From IMG/VR virus record IMGVR_UViG_3300040801_002913, positions 1-47,491 of that record: 47,491 nucleotides of DNA, one strand, 5' to 3'. The stretch is from a virus. The notes below the pieces were generated by a model, which searched no databases, was not told where the DNA came from, and was given only the letters and a program-made list of their open reading frames with translations. The position numbers and the translations under genes are program-made. Within the stretch, counting starts at the first letter, position 1, and every line of letters starts with the position of its first letter. Of the stretch, positions 24,901 to 34,001 are shown piece after piece.

Positions 24901-27900
24901 TTCAACATTATCAGTCACTGGAACTGGAAGTTGAACCCAAATACTACTTTCACCATCTCTAAATTCAATATCTTGAATTCTCAATGGATCAATAGAAACA
25001 TAAGGTAAATTAGGAGTTGTAATTTGATAACGACCATTTTCATCAAATTCATCAAAATCCGATTGAATCGTAATCCATAATTTATCGTTGAATGCAAAAG
25101 TATCAGTAACATAAAATTCGCCGTGCAAATATTCGGTATATTCTGTAACACCTTGTATATAAATGTATCTTTCATTTAGCCAATTATTTGGAACATCAAA
25201 ATCAGGAAGACTAGCGATTAATATAATTTCATTTTCACCAAACAATACGTATTTTCCTTCACGTATTTCCGAAATTTCTAATTTCCAATCCTGGAACATT
25301 CCCGGGATTTTAACTAAGCTATATCTAACCAATCTAGAATCTACATTATCTGTAATATATCTCTCAAGATTAGGATCCCAATAAAAATGTTCTAAATCAA
25401 GTCTTAGCATATCTCTATCGAAATCATATTGTGCATTTACAACTTGATTTACACGAGAAAAACTATCGTCTGAACCAGTAAATTCAATTGTATCAATTGT
25501 TATTGGTTGTTCACTGATAAAATGTCCTTTCTTAAATTGTCCATCGTTCCACCTACCACCTAAGAATAATCCGTCGTTAAATATTCCACTAATTGAATCG
25601 GCTGTTTCACCAAAGACTCCTCCTAAGAAAACCGATTCTTCCTTTATAACACTATGATTAAAGTAATTAGGTGTGTCCCAGCTACCTCGGAATGATCCAG
25701 AGAGCCATCTGCTACTAACTAGATGTGCAGTATAACCCGCGTTTGCAGTATTATTGCCAACATTAAATTCTCCATCTCTCCAAATCATATTTTTCAAAAC
25801 TCTACCACTAACATGTGGACTAATTAATGCATCATTTTGTTCATAATAATAAGGTGTATATAATGCAGAGCTATCAAGCAACGTTTGAAAATCTTCAAAT
25901 TCTGATTGATTTTGAATATTTACGCCGATTTCAACAGTGCCTGTAGGAACACTAAATGAATTTAGAACATTATAATTTATGCTACCGCTACTTAGTGTAC
26001 CAAAATCAGTTGTGTGAATAGTATTTTCATTTGATATAATTAAACCATCTCTATTGAAATTCAAATTAATATGGGTCATTGTCTCAAATATAGCTTCACC
26101 ATTGTCTTCATATGGTCCTTGGCTAACTCCCATTAAATCTGATCGATACAAAAATAAACGCGAAACAGTTTCATAATTTCCGTTTGTACCACTATTCGCA
26201 TTGGTTCCATTTCCGTTTGTACCATCAGTTCCATTTCCGGCGGTAGATTCAATCAATCTCTGAGTTTTAACATGAATGTGTAAATCATCATAACCGCCTC
26301 TGACATGTGCAACTATATTTTTAATTGATTCAGTTAAACTAAGTTGAAGTGATAATGGTGAACCTGATGTGCTAGAATTATTGAAATAATAAACATTGTG
26401 ATCATTAAAAACATAAACATTTTGTAAACTGTTATTATTATAATTTGGTCTAGAAACAGTCAATCCCGTCAATGTATACATTGTTGAATCGGCTATAGTT
26501 TCTATTGTGAAAGTCACAGTATTTGGATTTTCGTTTTCGGTGATCCATAATTGATATTCATCAACATCATTATCTCTAACAAGTAAATATATTGAACCAA
26601 ATGTTTGTCCTCTAGAAGCCCATAAATCAATTATGTCTATGTCGGCAGAAGTATAATTTGAATTTGTACCTGCATCAATAATGAAATTGCCAAAAATATC
26701 TTTAAAACTATCACTATTATAATTACCATCAAACATAGTATCAAATTCTCTATTATTGCTAGAATCAAAACTAATTCGACGCAAATATTTTTGATTAGAA
26801 TCAAAATCTTTATCCAAATAAACTAAATAATCATATTGTCCAGAATTATTCCAATTAAGATAAAATAATTTTTCTGCACTTCTAATATATGGGCCATACT
26901 GAAAAGGTTGTTTATAATGACCACACTGATCTTCAATTTCTAATTCGGTTGCAACTGTTTCGAATCGTGTAAATTGATTATTATCGTTAAATCCAATATA
27001 TCGACTATTAGATACAGCTGCTACAGACCCCAAATTCGCAATATCTGTAGAAGTATATTCTAAATCTAGCACTTGAAAACCTTTATCAGTTGTATTCGCT
27101 ATGTTTTCATGCGGTTCGCTTTGAAGCATTGGTACAACATCATAAATAGGACTAGTTGTTGAAAATACAATGTTATCATTTGTTTTACCATTCGTTGATA
27201 AATAAGTCGGCCATTCTTCAATATCATTGTCAATATTATGTTTATTTAATTGATAATTATGGTAAACACCTCCGCTATCAACAGTTGTAATGTATAAATA
27301 TTTCAACAATCCTTTATTATACGAACTAATATCAATAATTGTATGATCTACTGGAGCGTTCCAAATAGTTATTCCATTTGCATTATAAACTGTAGTATCA
27401 TTAGCAACGTAGACTCTTTTATATCCAAGACTATTTGTCTCACTTGATACAGTTATAGTTTTCAAATTGAATAACCCAGATAATTGTTTATTAACAAATG
27501 AATTTGATTCTGGATTAGTTAAACTAATCGCATCATAATAATATATTCCCGCTTGTGTATATAGAACATATATAAATTCTAAATAATAAAATGCATCTAT
27601 ATATGTGAAACCCGGCTCTAAAGAATTGATGACAAGTGTATTAGTCTCAACTTCAATTGTAAGTGGAATATTTTGAGTTAAATCTAGTGTTTTAATTGAT
27701 TTATTGTCTTGGAATTCTTCAAAATAAACAAGTCTGTTGAAGTCTTCTCTTTTTGCGATATATTTAATATTACCAAATGTTGGAGGTTCTATACCATATT
27801 CAGTATCAATGTCATATAAATTTTCGGTTGATTCATTCATTCTTAATAATCTTGGTGAATCAAAATACCAATATCGCAAAGGATCAAAACTCGCAGATGT

Positions 27901-30900
27901 AAAATAATCAAGAATTTTAATTTGACTGTTTTTATTCTCAACACCAATTCGACTAATAATATCAGGTATTAATAAAATTTGATTAGTGTCATATTCTTCA
28001 CCTGTTGGAATAGTAAAACTTCCGTCTTTAGATGTTCTAACAATAGTAATAATTTCGCCTATGCCACCGCAAATAAAATCAATTTTTCTATCTAAATTTG
28101 TGATCGATGGAGTAATATTGCCATCACTATTAAAATAAATTGACGTTCTATTTTCATGTAATAATCCAACTCTAACATTAAGTCCTATAACTCTAAACGC
28201 GAAGTCAACAAACGTAAAAGGTATTGTCTCATTAAACACATTCCAAAGAACATTATTAGTTGCGCTGTTCATTGTCCAACGATTGTTTACATAACTTATT
28301 GTTTGAGATTGTAAATTTTGTTCATTATAATAATCAGAGATTGTACTCGTATTTGGATTAAGAGCCGAATTTACATCGTCTCCGTCATTTGCACCAATTG
28401 ATGTTTCTCCAACTAAAGAAACATCAGCTGGAAGTTTTTGAACTAAATTCACAGATACACTTTGAACTGCACTTTGATGAATAATATCATTAAATAAATC
28501 TTCGCCTGATAAGCTAGAATTTCTAAGTTCTATTAACCATTGATTATATCTTCTTCTATTAATATCATTAACTGTGTCGACTGTATCATTACTAGCTATG
28601 TTTGAATAATAGATGAATTCTGGATCACTTTCTCCGTTAGGGTATATAGTTATGATATTAACACTAGATTGTGAATCCTGAGTTATTTCAGCAAACAAAA
28701 ACAATGTTTCTGGAATACCAAATCTAGATGGAAATGTTGTTATATCATACCATTCAACTAAATTAATCGGGTCTTCTTCTAAAACAGAACGTTGAATAAC
28801 TACTTCATGTTCATATGTTGTTTTGTTAATTCTTTGTATTTTATCAGATTCAAGAACATAAATATATTCAGAATCAATATTAGAAGATATTTTTCTGATT
28901 TCATTATAAGTAATTGTAATCGGATATTCAGAATTAACTATTTGTTGAACCAATCTAATCGATAAATTTTCACCTGTATTATCTAATTCAAATATTCTAT
29001 TATATTCATCATCAGCAACCCAGAACGTTCCTGCAGATGTTTCTTCTATTGATTTAATATTTTTAAGAACTAATATTGGTAGTGTCCGATCAATTAAATC
29101 TTGTTCAATATCTTTATCTGTATTAATGGCAATTCCACTTGTACCAGCTGTGCCACCATAAACAGTGTCTAAACCTTCAATCGAAACTCTTATTCGCGAG
29201 GCAGTTTTGTCTCTCTCAAGAATATCAAACATTTGATCATTCCATGGAAAACCGTCTATTGGAGTGTTTAAATCCTTAAAAATTACATTATAATTATTTT
29301 GATACCAGCTTGCTTGATCTAATTGTACCCAGCCATCCGCATCAATCGAAACTAAAGATGGTGCGCTGTTCAGCGAATTATTTCTATTTAATGAATTAGA
29401 GAATATTGGATTTCCAAACACATCCACTTTTCCATTTAGATAACGTCCATTGACAATTTCTATTTCGTCAATTCCAGCATTTTCAATTGTACCATTATTA
29501 AATGTGCCATTTCTCCACAATCCTCGCATCCATCGACCATTATTAAATGTTCCGTTATGCCACACACTATCACCCTCTTGCCAAGATCCTTCACCTGCCC
29601 AAAATTCAGTGCTTCTTTCCCAACCATTTGTCATTGTACCATTATTCCACGTACCGTTCTCCCATATACCCGATAAAAATACACCATTATCCCATCTTCC
29701 ATTTTTCCAAACACCATTTCTCCAAATAACTTTAATCTGATTGTTAGTTGGATCTTCAACAAATATATTGTCAAATATACCATTTTTAACAATTCCATCT
29801 TCCCAAACGCCCGAATTAAATGTTATGTTTTCTATAACTTGTTCTGACCACGCTATAATTGAATCAGTATAATATTCTTCGAATCCAATAATATATGCAT
29901 TGTCTTCATCTATATCTTTAATAATTTCAGATAAATCTAAATATACAATATTTTCATCGTAATCAATATCGATTACACGTAATGCTTGATTTAAATTTTG
30001 CCAGAATTGTACGAAATTTCTATCATCTAAATTTGTTCCAGGTAGTAAATCTCTAAAATCAAATTCCCAAATAACTTTAACATTTGATAATTCAATATAA
30101 TCTCCATATTCTAAAATATCTAAATCTTCAGTTTTAATTCCTAATACTGCATTTTCATTATTTGTTCCCGCTGTTGCAGAATCAAATATTAAATCAGTGA
30201 TTTTGTGTAGGTGACCGTTGAAATATCCACTTCTCCAAACTCCGTTTAAGAATATTCCTTTATCAAAATAACTATTACTAACTCTAGCATATTGATAGTT
30301 AATATCGAGAACACTTTCCCCAAAAATATTTTCAATATATGATTGTTGCTCTATTTGTGACAAATCAAAATTAACAGTTAATAAAGTTCGATTATTAACC
30401 GAATCAGCTAACACACTTTCGACAGTTACATTTTGAAATTCTAATAATTGAGTATCAACATCAGTTGTCCAATTTGTTAAATATGATTGAGAGTTTGTGC
30501 GTTTAAAATATGAAAATAATAATGTATCGCCAACTTTAAATTTATTAGCATGCACAAAATTAAGTTGAATATTAGTTTTCATATTACCAGCAACAACGAC
30601 ATTAATCAATGCGTCAACTTTAAATTTATCTGCGCCGTACCAATTAGCATTATTAAAAATACCATCTTTCCATAATAAATCTGAGGCAGTTGTACGAATA
30701 GTTGTACCATTAATAAATCCATCATGATGTGTTGTTGTTTTATATGTACTACCAATTTGACCATATCTAAATTCTCCATTGAACCAATCTCCTCCCTGAA
30801 AATCTCCAGTTTCGCCAACATTATCATTTAACCATATACCATTAAACCAATCTCCATCTTGAAAACGACCAGTTGAAATACGATTTAATTTATTTGTTTT

Positions 30901-32115
30901 GAAAGGATATGTTTCTCCAATTTTGTTATATTCCTCATTTAAAATTAAATCATCAATGTTATCTAATAAAGCTTGTTCTGGGTCAACAATCGTTAATGTC
31001 ACTTTTGCTAAATTATCACCTTGAGCAAAATCAGTAGCAAATGAACTATTGAAACTTTGATCATCTTGATAGACAGTTTCAAATACTTTAACTATATTAT
31101 TTTCTAATAAGGTATGATCATTTTCCGGGTCAGCAGGATTTTCAGCAATCGTTGTATCAAAATTAATTGTAAAATACTTACTATTTTTAGCTTTATTATT
31201 TGAATTGTAAACATCAACAGCAATTTGAACATTAAAGCCTTCTTTTAGTGCTCTTTTTAAATCATATGGAACAAAAGACAATTTTATTCTATTAAGATTT
31301 GTGTCAAAAAATACATTCATTTCATCTTCCCAAAATCTACCAAAATTACCAGAAACATACATATTCCAACCAAGTCCAGAATTATTATTATTAAACTCTT
31401 CTATATTAAATTTAGTTTCATCTAACAAATTTCTAATTCCACCTTGTTCATTGAGTTGTTGAAATTTACCATTTTTATCAATATCATAACGACTATATGC
31501 TTCACCCCATTGCCAATCACCGCCTAAAAATATTCCTCCCGTTAATCTTGCGACATTATTTTCAAATTTTCGATTAAAATATGAATTGAAATTATCAACT
31601 GGTTGATCCAAACCTGCAGAATCTTTTACTTTATATTCTCCAAAGATACCATCACGAAAAGTTCCTCCATTAAATTCTCCGTTTCTAAAGTGATTTTTTG
31701 TTAACCAAGCTTCATTTGAGAAATTATTTTTATTTAATAACGTTATTTCAACATCAGTTAATTCAGATTCATCTTTAGATTGAATCGTTTTTATCTCTGT
31801 CAATTGATCGGTAGTCCAATATGGGTTAAATGGATCAAACAATGTAGCATTATCAGATTGTGTGAAATTTGTATCTTGATGTTTAATATCAAGTGTCACA
31901 CCATTTGAAATATTAGTATTATCAACTGCTAAAACAGTATAACCTGCGGCGTATACATTAAAAGGATCAATAGATGCCAATTTAGTATTGTCATATGGTC
32001 CTCCAGCAATGAACACTCGATCGCCAATATTAAAATCAGAATTAAGTTCAGTGTAAAATTTGATATACTCTCCGTCTGGATCTACCCAGTTTAATAGTTT
32101 GACGCTATTTGCCAT
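21976..32115 (-). CDS. Giant (3379-residue) repeat-built tail fibre/adhesin
   Basis: One uninterrupted 10-kb reading frame. Clusters of the W/F-x-x-G repeat lie near residues 135-200, 415-490, 620-640, 760-905 (densest: NGVWKNGRWDNGVFLSGIW), 2110-2200, 2660-2700 and at the C-terminus. Between about 1000 and 2000 the sequence has repeated propeller-like phrases (TFWVADDEYNRIFEL, YIYVLESDKIQRINK). A low-complexity Gly/Thr/Asn linker (NGTDGTNGNGTNANSGTNG) lies near 1970. Around 2860-3010 a LamG/concanavalin-like lectin domain is suggested by DHIRFWNRPLTDG. No enzyme motif. Most likely a host-binding fibre or a long tail component. Start MANS is shared with the downstream paralogue. Confidence 0.7.
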   Translation of the reverse strand: MANSVKLLNWVDPDGEYIKFYTELNSDFNIGDRVFIAGGPYDNTKLASIDPFNVYAAGYTVLAVDNTNISNGVTLDIKHQDTNFTQSDNATLFDPFNPYWTTDQLTEIKTIQSKDESELTDVEITLLNKNNFSNEAWLTKNHFRNGEFNGGTFRDGIFGEYKVKDSAGLDQPVDNFNSYFNRKFENNVARLTGGIFLGGDWQWGEAYSRYDIDKNGKFQQLNEQGGIRNLLDETKFNIEEFNNNNSGLGWNMYVSGNFGRFWEDEMNVFFDTNLNRIKLSFVPYDLKRALKEGFNVQIAVDVYNSNNKAKNSKYFTINFDTTIAENPADPENDHTLLENNIVKVFETVYQDDQSFNSSFATDFAQGDNLAKVTLTIVDPEQALLDNIDDLILNEEYNKIGETYPFKTNKLNRISTGRFQDGDWFNGIWLNDNVGETGDFQGGDWFNGEFRYGQIGSTYKTTTHHDGFINGTTIRTTASDLLWKDGIFNNANWYGADKFKVDALINVVVAGNMKTNIQLNFVHANKFKVGDTLLFSYFKRTNSQSYLTNWTTDVDTQLLEFQNVTVESVLADSVNNRTLLTVNFDLSQIEQQSYIENIFGESVLDINYQYARVSNSYFDKGIFLNGVWRSGYFNGHLHKITDLIFDSATAGTNNENAVLGIKTEDLDILEYGDYIELSNVKVIWEFDFRDLLPGTNLDDRNFVQFWQNLNQALRVIDIDYDENIVYLDLSEIIKDIDEDNAYIIGFEEYYTDSIIAWSEQVIENITFNSGVWEDGIVKNGIFDNIFVEDPTNNQIKVIWRNGVWKNGRWDNGVFLSGIWENGTWNNGTMTNGWERSTEFWAGEGSWQEGDSVWHNGTFNNGRWMRGLWRNGTFNNGTIENAGIDEIEIVNGRYLNGKVDVFGNPIFSNSLNRNNSLNSAPSLVSIDADGWVQLDQASWYQNNYNVIFKDLNTPIDGFPWNDQMFDILERDKTASRIRVSIEGLDTVYGGTAGTSGIAINTDKDIEQDLIDRTLPILVLKNIKSIEETSAGTFWVADDEYNRIFELDNTGENLSIRLVQQIVNSEYPITITYNEIRKISSNIDSEYIYVLESDKIQRINKTTYEHEVVIQRSVLEEDPINLVEWYDITTFPSRFGIPETLFLFAEITQDSQSSVNIITIYPNGESDPEFIYYSNIASNDTVDTVNDINRRRYNQWLIELRNSSLSGEDLFNDIIHQSAVQSVSVNLVQKLPADVSLVGETSIGANDGDDVNSALNPNTSTISDYYNEQNLQSQTISYVNNRWTMNSATNNVLWNVFNETIPFTFVDFAFRVIGLNVRVGLLHENRTSIYFNSDGNITPSITNLDRKIDFICGGIGEIITIVRTSKDGSFTIPTGEEYDTNQILLIPDIISRIGVENKNSQIKILDYFTSASFDPLRYWYFDSPRLLRMNESTENLYDIDTEYGIEPPTFGNIKYIAKREDFNRLVYFEEFQDNKSIKTLDLTQNIPLTIEVETNTLVINSLEPGFTYIDAFYYLEFIYVLYTQAGIYYYDAISLTNPESNSFVNKQLSGLFNLKTITVSSETNSLGYKRVYVANDTTVYNANGITIWNAPVDHTIIDISSYNKGLLKYLYITTVDSGGVYHNYQLNKHNIDNDIEEWPTYLSTNGKTNDNIVFSTTSPIYDVVPMLQSEPHENIANTTDKGFQVLDLEYTSTDIANLGSVAAVSNSRYIGFNDNNQFTRFETVATELEIEDQCGHYKQPFQYGPYIRSAEKLFYLNWNNSGQYDYLVYLDKDFDSNQKYLRRISFDSSNNREFDTMFDGNYNSDSFKDIFGNFIIDAGTNSNYTSADIDIIDLWASRGQTFGSIYLLVRDNDVDEYQLWITENENPNTVTFTIETIADSTMYTLTGLTVSRPNYNNNSLQNVYVFNDHNVYYFNNSSTSGSPLSLQLSLTESIKNIVAHVRGGYDDLHIHVKTQRLIESTAGNGTDGTNGNGTNANSGTNGNYETVSRLFLYRSDLMGVSQGPYEDNGEAIFETMTHINLNFNRDGLIISNENTIHTTDFGTLSSGSINYNVLNSFSVPTGTVEIGVNIQNQSEFEDFQTLLDSSALYTPYYYEQNDALISPHVSGRVLKNMIWRDGEFNVGNNTANAGYTAHLVSSRWLSGSFRGSWDTPNYFNHSVIKEESVFLGGVFGETADSISGIFNDGLFLGGRWNDGQFKKGHFISEQPITIDTIEFTGSDDSFSRVNQVVNAQYDFDRDMLRLDLEHFYWDPNLERYITDNVDSRLVRYSLVKIPGMFQDWKLEISEIREGKYVLFGENEIILIASLPDFDVPNNWLNERYIYIQGVTEYTEYLHGEFYVTDTFAFNDKLWITIQSDFDEFDENGRYQITTPNLPYVSIDPLRIQDIEFRDGESSIWVQLPVPVTDNVEKIKFMKENVIIESLDTVETEDAVDFGTIVSPEKVQVFDKSLNGGPSSLNINSIRKIQNLLMVNVNNATYDSTENISDLVIINSVLTNPNQTTNPTIIENSLIYSGSTNINIKTSGWLNQDTKGFSNAKSTLSGQFFDGDFVKIQDYYFTDDREFLWIVCERPIMDLSPLQFIFLRGFSGNKARVIGSSSSKAFRIQEINFNKIKVKNPFRFYDSDNVLNDSLYRRVFNSSELVLYQQNMMIESGGTFTFDYAYASNSAWNGGEYTGTLTNVGVNEFKSVFNGGVFNANNITTRFDGEWFSRPESYHWTGIIQSQIEQDGPNFKFIIDLEENDIDFDNNDLVYVEFKETLPEPFYSRVENLQVSNVYPIFFAEGNYNVTITRYRVPDSNDNNNQLILDHNLNIGPESSKDYHTIIDQNIFNYLQDNRVINFNGLLSYNITYGINNLIGQDIIFDLYVNPAGISPGNESIVLGFQMTNNTSYILSITDVEIKITKEDLNTLDTAVARISSVFSWNHLYFEYIFETNRLKLVHQQNNIVIIDCTDMSIIGINGSNWTVSSTGNTTLRLNKSYIQSLFIGQDPVSGIISDAGFVDHIRFWNRPLTDGIFYLGDDPEFNNEIDFVKDVKYISKDLSDISFKTTFDDRNNEFLAAVVNNFFVLTEFEYINGIELPDDFVVAIQCSIEAMANEGELLSFDSNSTNYLLRVAVNQTTQNYDLYFDGILGSTSANYITSVKPSQKFTIYIANDICVINNVSALVDLNNPSTFNIGNLFGSSHVNTTYHYDNVVVMVGDVTEIISKLSENNTQGLVVDKVVNIDNYFLYSSENSIYPKLSNYAIIEESTNITDPGSGIIINPVIPTGWKYYKGDSIRTARLSDISGTSLQLYAAGNTSGNLDYNVAQIFKLDDYGEPIWPIESVSWRSKFNNGNFRAETWRAGIMNGGIVNNTRLNSDNSEYRQRFIWKWGINNGGIITNGENL

Positions 32116-32175
32116 TTAATCATTTATTAATTTGTAAATTTTGAAACATTCCGTACTGTATTATATATAAAATAA

Positions 32176-32691
32176 ATGTCAAATCATAGATCGGTTATGA
32201 AATTTAAAAAATTCAATGGAGAAGTGATTGATGATATTGGAAAGTATGTATCTGAAAAGATAAAACAAGAACCAACATCAACAATCTCAGTTGGTTGTGA
32301 TAGTCGCCAACTGCGGGATAAAACCATGTACGTCGTCAGTATTGTGATATACTCACAAGTTGTAAAACACGGCGCTCACGTTGTGTTTTCGCGTTTTAAA
32401 GTGCCAAAAATTTACGACAACTTTCGTAGATTATGGAAGGAATGTGAATATATCTCAGAGATTGCCGATCCAATTCATGAACAACTATCATCTATTCGTT
32501 ATCACAAACCAATAAAAGATGATTATTATAAACTTGTTGATGTACATTTGGATTTAAATCCTGAAGATAAGTACTTATCAAATAAAGTTTATAAACCAGC
32601 AATTCATTGGTTCCAAGGTATGGGATATAAAACATATGCCAAGCCGGAATCATATGCATCTTCTAGTGCAAGTGATTTATTATGTCGATAA
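32176..32691 (+). CDS. YkuK/DUF458-like RNase H-fold protein
   Basis: 171 residues. The segment TISVGCDSRQ (about 36-45) followed by MYVVSIVIYSQVVKHGAHVVF matches the start of the YkuK family (RNase H-like fold), in which the Asp of GCDS is a presumed metal ligand. Further acidic residues (VDVHLDLNPE) are compatible with that active site. The family's biochemical role is unknown, so a nuclease activity is only inferred. A 14-bp hairpin spans its stop codon. TATATAAAATAA precedes the ATG. Confidence 0.7.
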   Translation: MSNHRSVMKFKKFNGEVIDDIGKYVSEKIKQEPTSTISVGCDSRQLRDKTMYVVSIVIYSQVVKHGAHVVFSRFKVPKIYDNFRRLWKECEYISEIADPIHEQLSSIRYHKPIKDDYYKLVDVHLDLNPEDKYLSNKVYKPAIHWFQGMGYKTYAKPESYASSSASDLLCR

Positions 32692-32714
32692 TTAAAAAAG
32701 TCGACATAATAAAT
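32675..32714 (+). terminator. Hairpin across the stop codon of the YkuK-like gene
   Basis: ATTTATTATGTCGA (32675-32688) and TCGACATAATAAAT (32701-32714) are perfect 14-bp inverted arms with a 12-nt A-rich loop containing the TAA stop. There is no T-run directly after the stem, so it may be an mRNA-end stabiliser rather than a strict terminator. The next gene starts 13 nt later. Confidence 0.5.
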
Positions 32715-32727
32715 TATATTTACCTTT

Positions 32728-33144
32728 ATGATTGTAAAAGCAACTACGTGTTTTGAAATATATTATTCTCCGGTTAGGAAGCCGTTTATGAATATATTAA
32801 CTAGACTATATGATAAAAATAATATATGTATCACAAATGCAGAAACAGTTGCTTTTTCAAATTCAATTTATCAAGCTCTAGTAAATGATGCTAAAATAGA
32901 AACTATTAAATGTGGATTAATTAATTTTAATGATGTTGATGATATGAATAAAGTATTTGATATATTATGTAAAATTTCAAATAACAATATGCGAAAAGAT
33001 ATATGCGATTGGTATCAATTTTCGGCGCATTTTAGTATTGAAAAAAATAATTTCGCACAATTAAAAAGTTTCTTGTATAATTTTTTTATGGGCAATAATA
33101 TTAAAACGGACACTATTGAAGATTTATGTAATATCGTCTATTGA
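32728..33144 (+). CDS. Hypothetical protein
   Basis: 138 residues, not recognised, helical in composition, with four scattered cysteines (ATTCF, NICIT, IKCGL, ILCKI) and a further pair near the end. No export signal. It starts 13 nt after the hairpin following the YkuK-like gene, and its last 21 nt overlap the end of the convergent membrane-protein gene. Confidence 0.6.
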   Translation: MIVKATTCFEIYYSPVRKPFMNILTRLYDKNNICITNAETVAFSNSIYQALVNDAKIETIKCGLINFNDVDDMNKVFDILCKISNNNMRKDICDWYQFSAHFSIEKNNFAQLKSFLYNFFMGNNIKTDTIEDLCNIVY

Positions 33145-33567
33145 TTTTATTGGAGTGTCCGATTCGATGTTTAATACCTTTTGATATATTCTTCTACCTA
33201 ACATTTCAGGATTCAATATCTCTTCACCTTCATAATAAACTTTATTGTTTTTAATTGTAATTTTTATTTCTTTAATGTGTTTTTTAGCATTATAATATCC
33301 ACCAATAACTTCAGGTCTAATAAAGCGGTCAAATCGTCTTCTTTGGGCTTGAATAGTATCAATGCCGTATCGTCTTTCAAGTTCTTGTCGTCTACGTTGT
33401 TGTTGATATGTTATTGATCTACCTATAAATTCTTGATGACGTCGTTGTTGTATTCTAAGATAGGTGTTTGCTTTTCTATGTGCGATCCAATTAACAAAAG
33501 AAAATATTGCCATTATTGTGCAAATACCAATCGCAATAAAAATAAAAACTTGAATAAATACATTCAT
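33124..33567 (-). CDS. Single-span membrane protein with Arg-rich region
   Basis: 147 residues. An N-terminal hydrophobic span (about 3-27, FIQVFIFIAIGICTIMAIF) is followed by an unusually Arg/Gln-rich helical stretch (QRRHQEF, QQQRRRQELERRYG, AQRRRFDRF). A small beta-like C-terminal domain ends the protein (IKEIKITIKNNKVYYEGEE). The positive charges next to the span predict the tail in the cytoplasm. Not recognised; it sits just after the bidirectional terminator at 33582-33612. Confidence 0.65.
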   Translation of the reverse strand: MNVFIQVFIFIAIGICTIMAIFSFVNWIAHRKANTYLRIQQRRHQEFIGRSITYQQQRRRQELERRYGIDTIQAQRRRFDRFIRPEVIGGYYNAKKHIKEIKITIKNNKVYYEGEEILNPEMLGRRIYQKVLNIESDTPIKSIDDIT

Positions 33568-33581
33568 ATATACAAATATAA

Positions 33582-33612
33582 AAAAGGACTAATAAATATT
33601 ATTAGTCCTTTT
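33582..33612. terminator. Bidirectional terminator
   Basis: Arms AAAAGGACTAATAA (33582-33595) and TTATTAGTCCTTTT (33599-33612) form a perfect 14-bp stem with a 3-nt loop, flanked by A- and T-runs on both strands. It separates the 33638-34000 gene from the 33124-33567 gene. Confidence 0.8.
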
Positions 33613-33637
33613 AAAAAACATTTATGAATTGAAAAAA

Positions 33638-34000
33638 TTAAAAATCATCATATCCTCCTTCATCTTCTTCAACTACCAAATAATCATCTTCATTATGTGG
33701 ACCAAATAAATCTTCATAATTTGTAGATGGTTCCGAATTTTCATCATGTATTTCAATTATGCCTTTACTCACTAAAGTATTAAATATCATTTGATAATGA
33801 GCTAACATTATAGCAGAATTTCCAGGATGATCAATATCAATAGCTTTAATAATCCGTTCAATGTTTAAAAAATGGTCAACTAAATTATGAACTAATGCAG
33901 TTCCATTATCATTCAAATTGTTTACCATAATATTAAATCTGTCAATATTAATATGACATTTACCTATATCACGAATTTGAATGTTTTTTTCTTCAGCCAT
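33638..34000 (-). CDS. Hypothetical acidic protein downstream of the S1 protein
   Basis: 120 residues, not recognised. A helical core (about 18-85) is followed by a very acidic tail (NEDDYLVVEEDEGGYDDF), as in proteins that mimic or contact nucleic-acid-binding partners. It starts 1 nt after the stop of the S1 gene, so the two are almost certainly co-translated and may act together. Confidence 0.65.
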   Translation of the reverse strand: MAEEKNIQIRDIGKCHINIDRFNIMVNNLNDNGTALVHNLVDHFLNIERIIKAIDIDHPGNSAIMLAHYQMIFNTLVSKGIIEIHDENSEPSTNYEDLFGPHNEDDYLVVEEDEGGYDDF

Positions 34001-34001
34001 T

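Noticed and set aside
29450-29740. Plus-strand open frames opposite the densest W-x-x-G repeats
   Set aside because: They are antisense shadows produced by the repetitive codons of the giant fibre gene, with no start context of their own.
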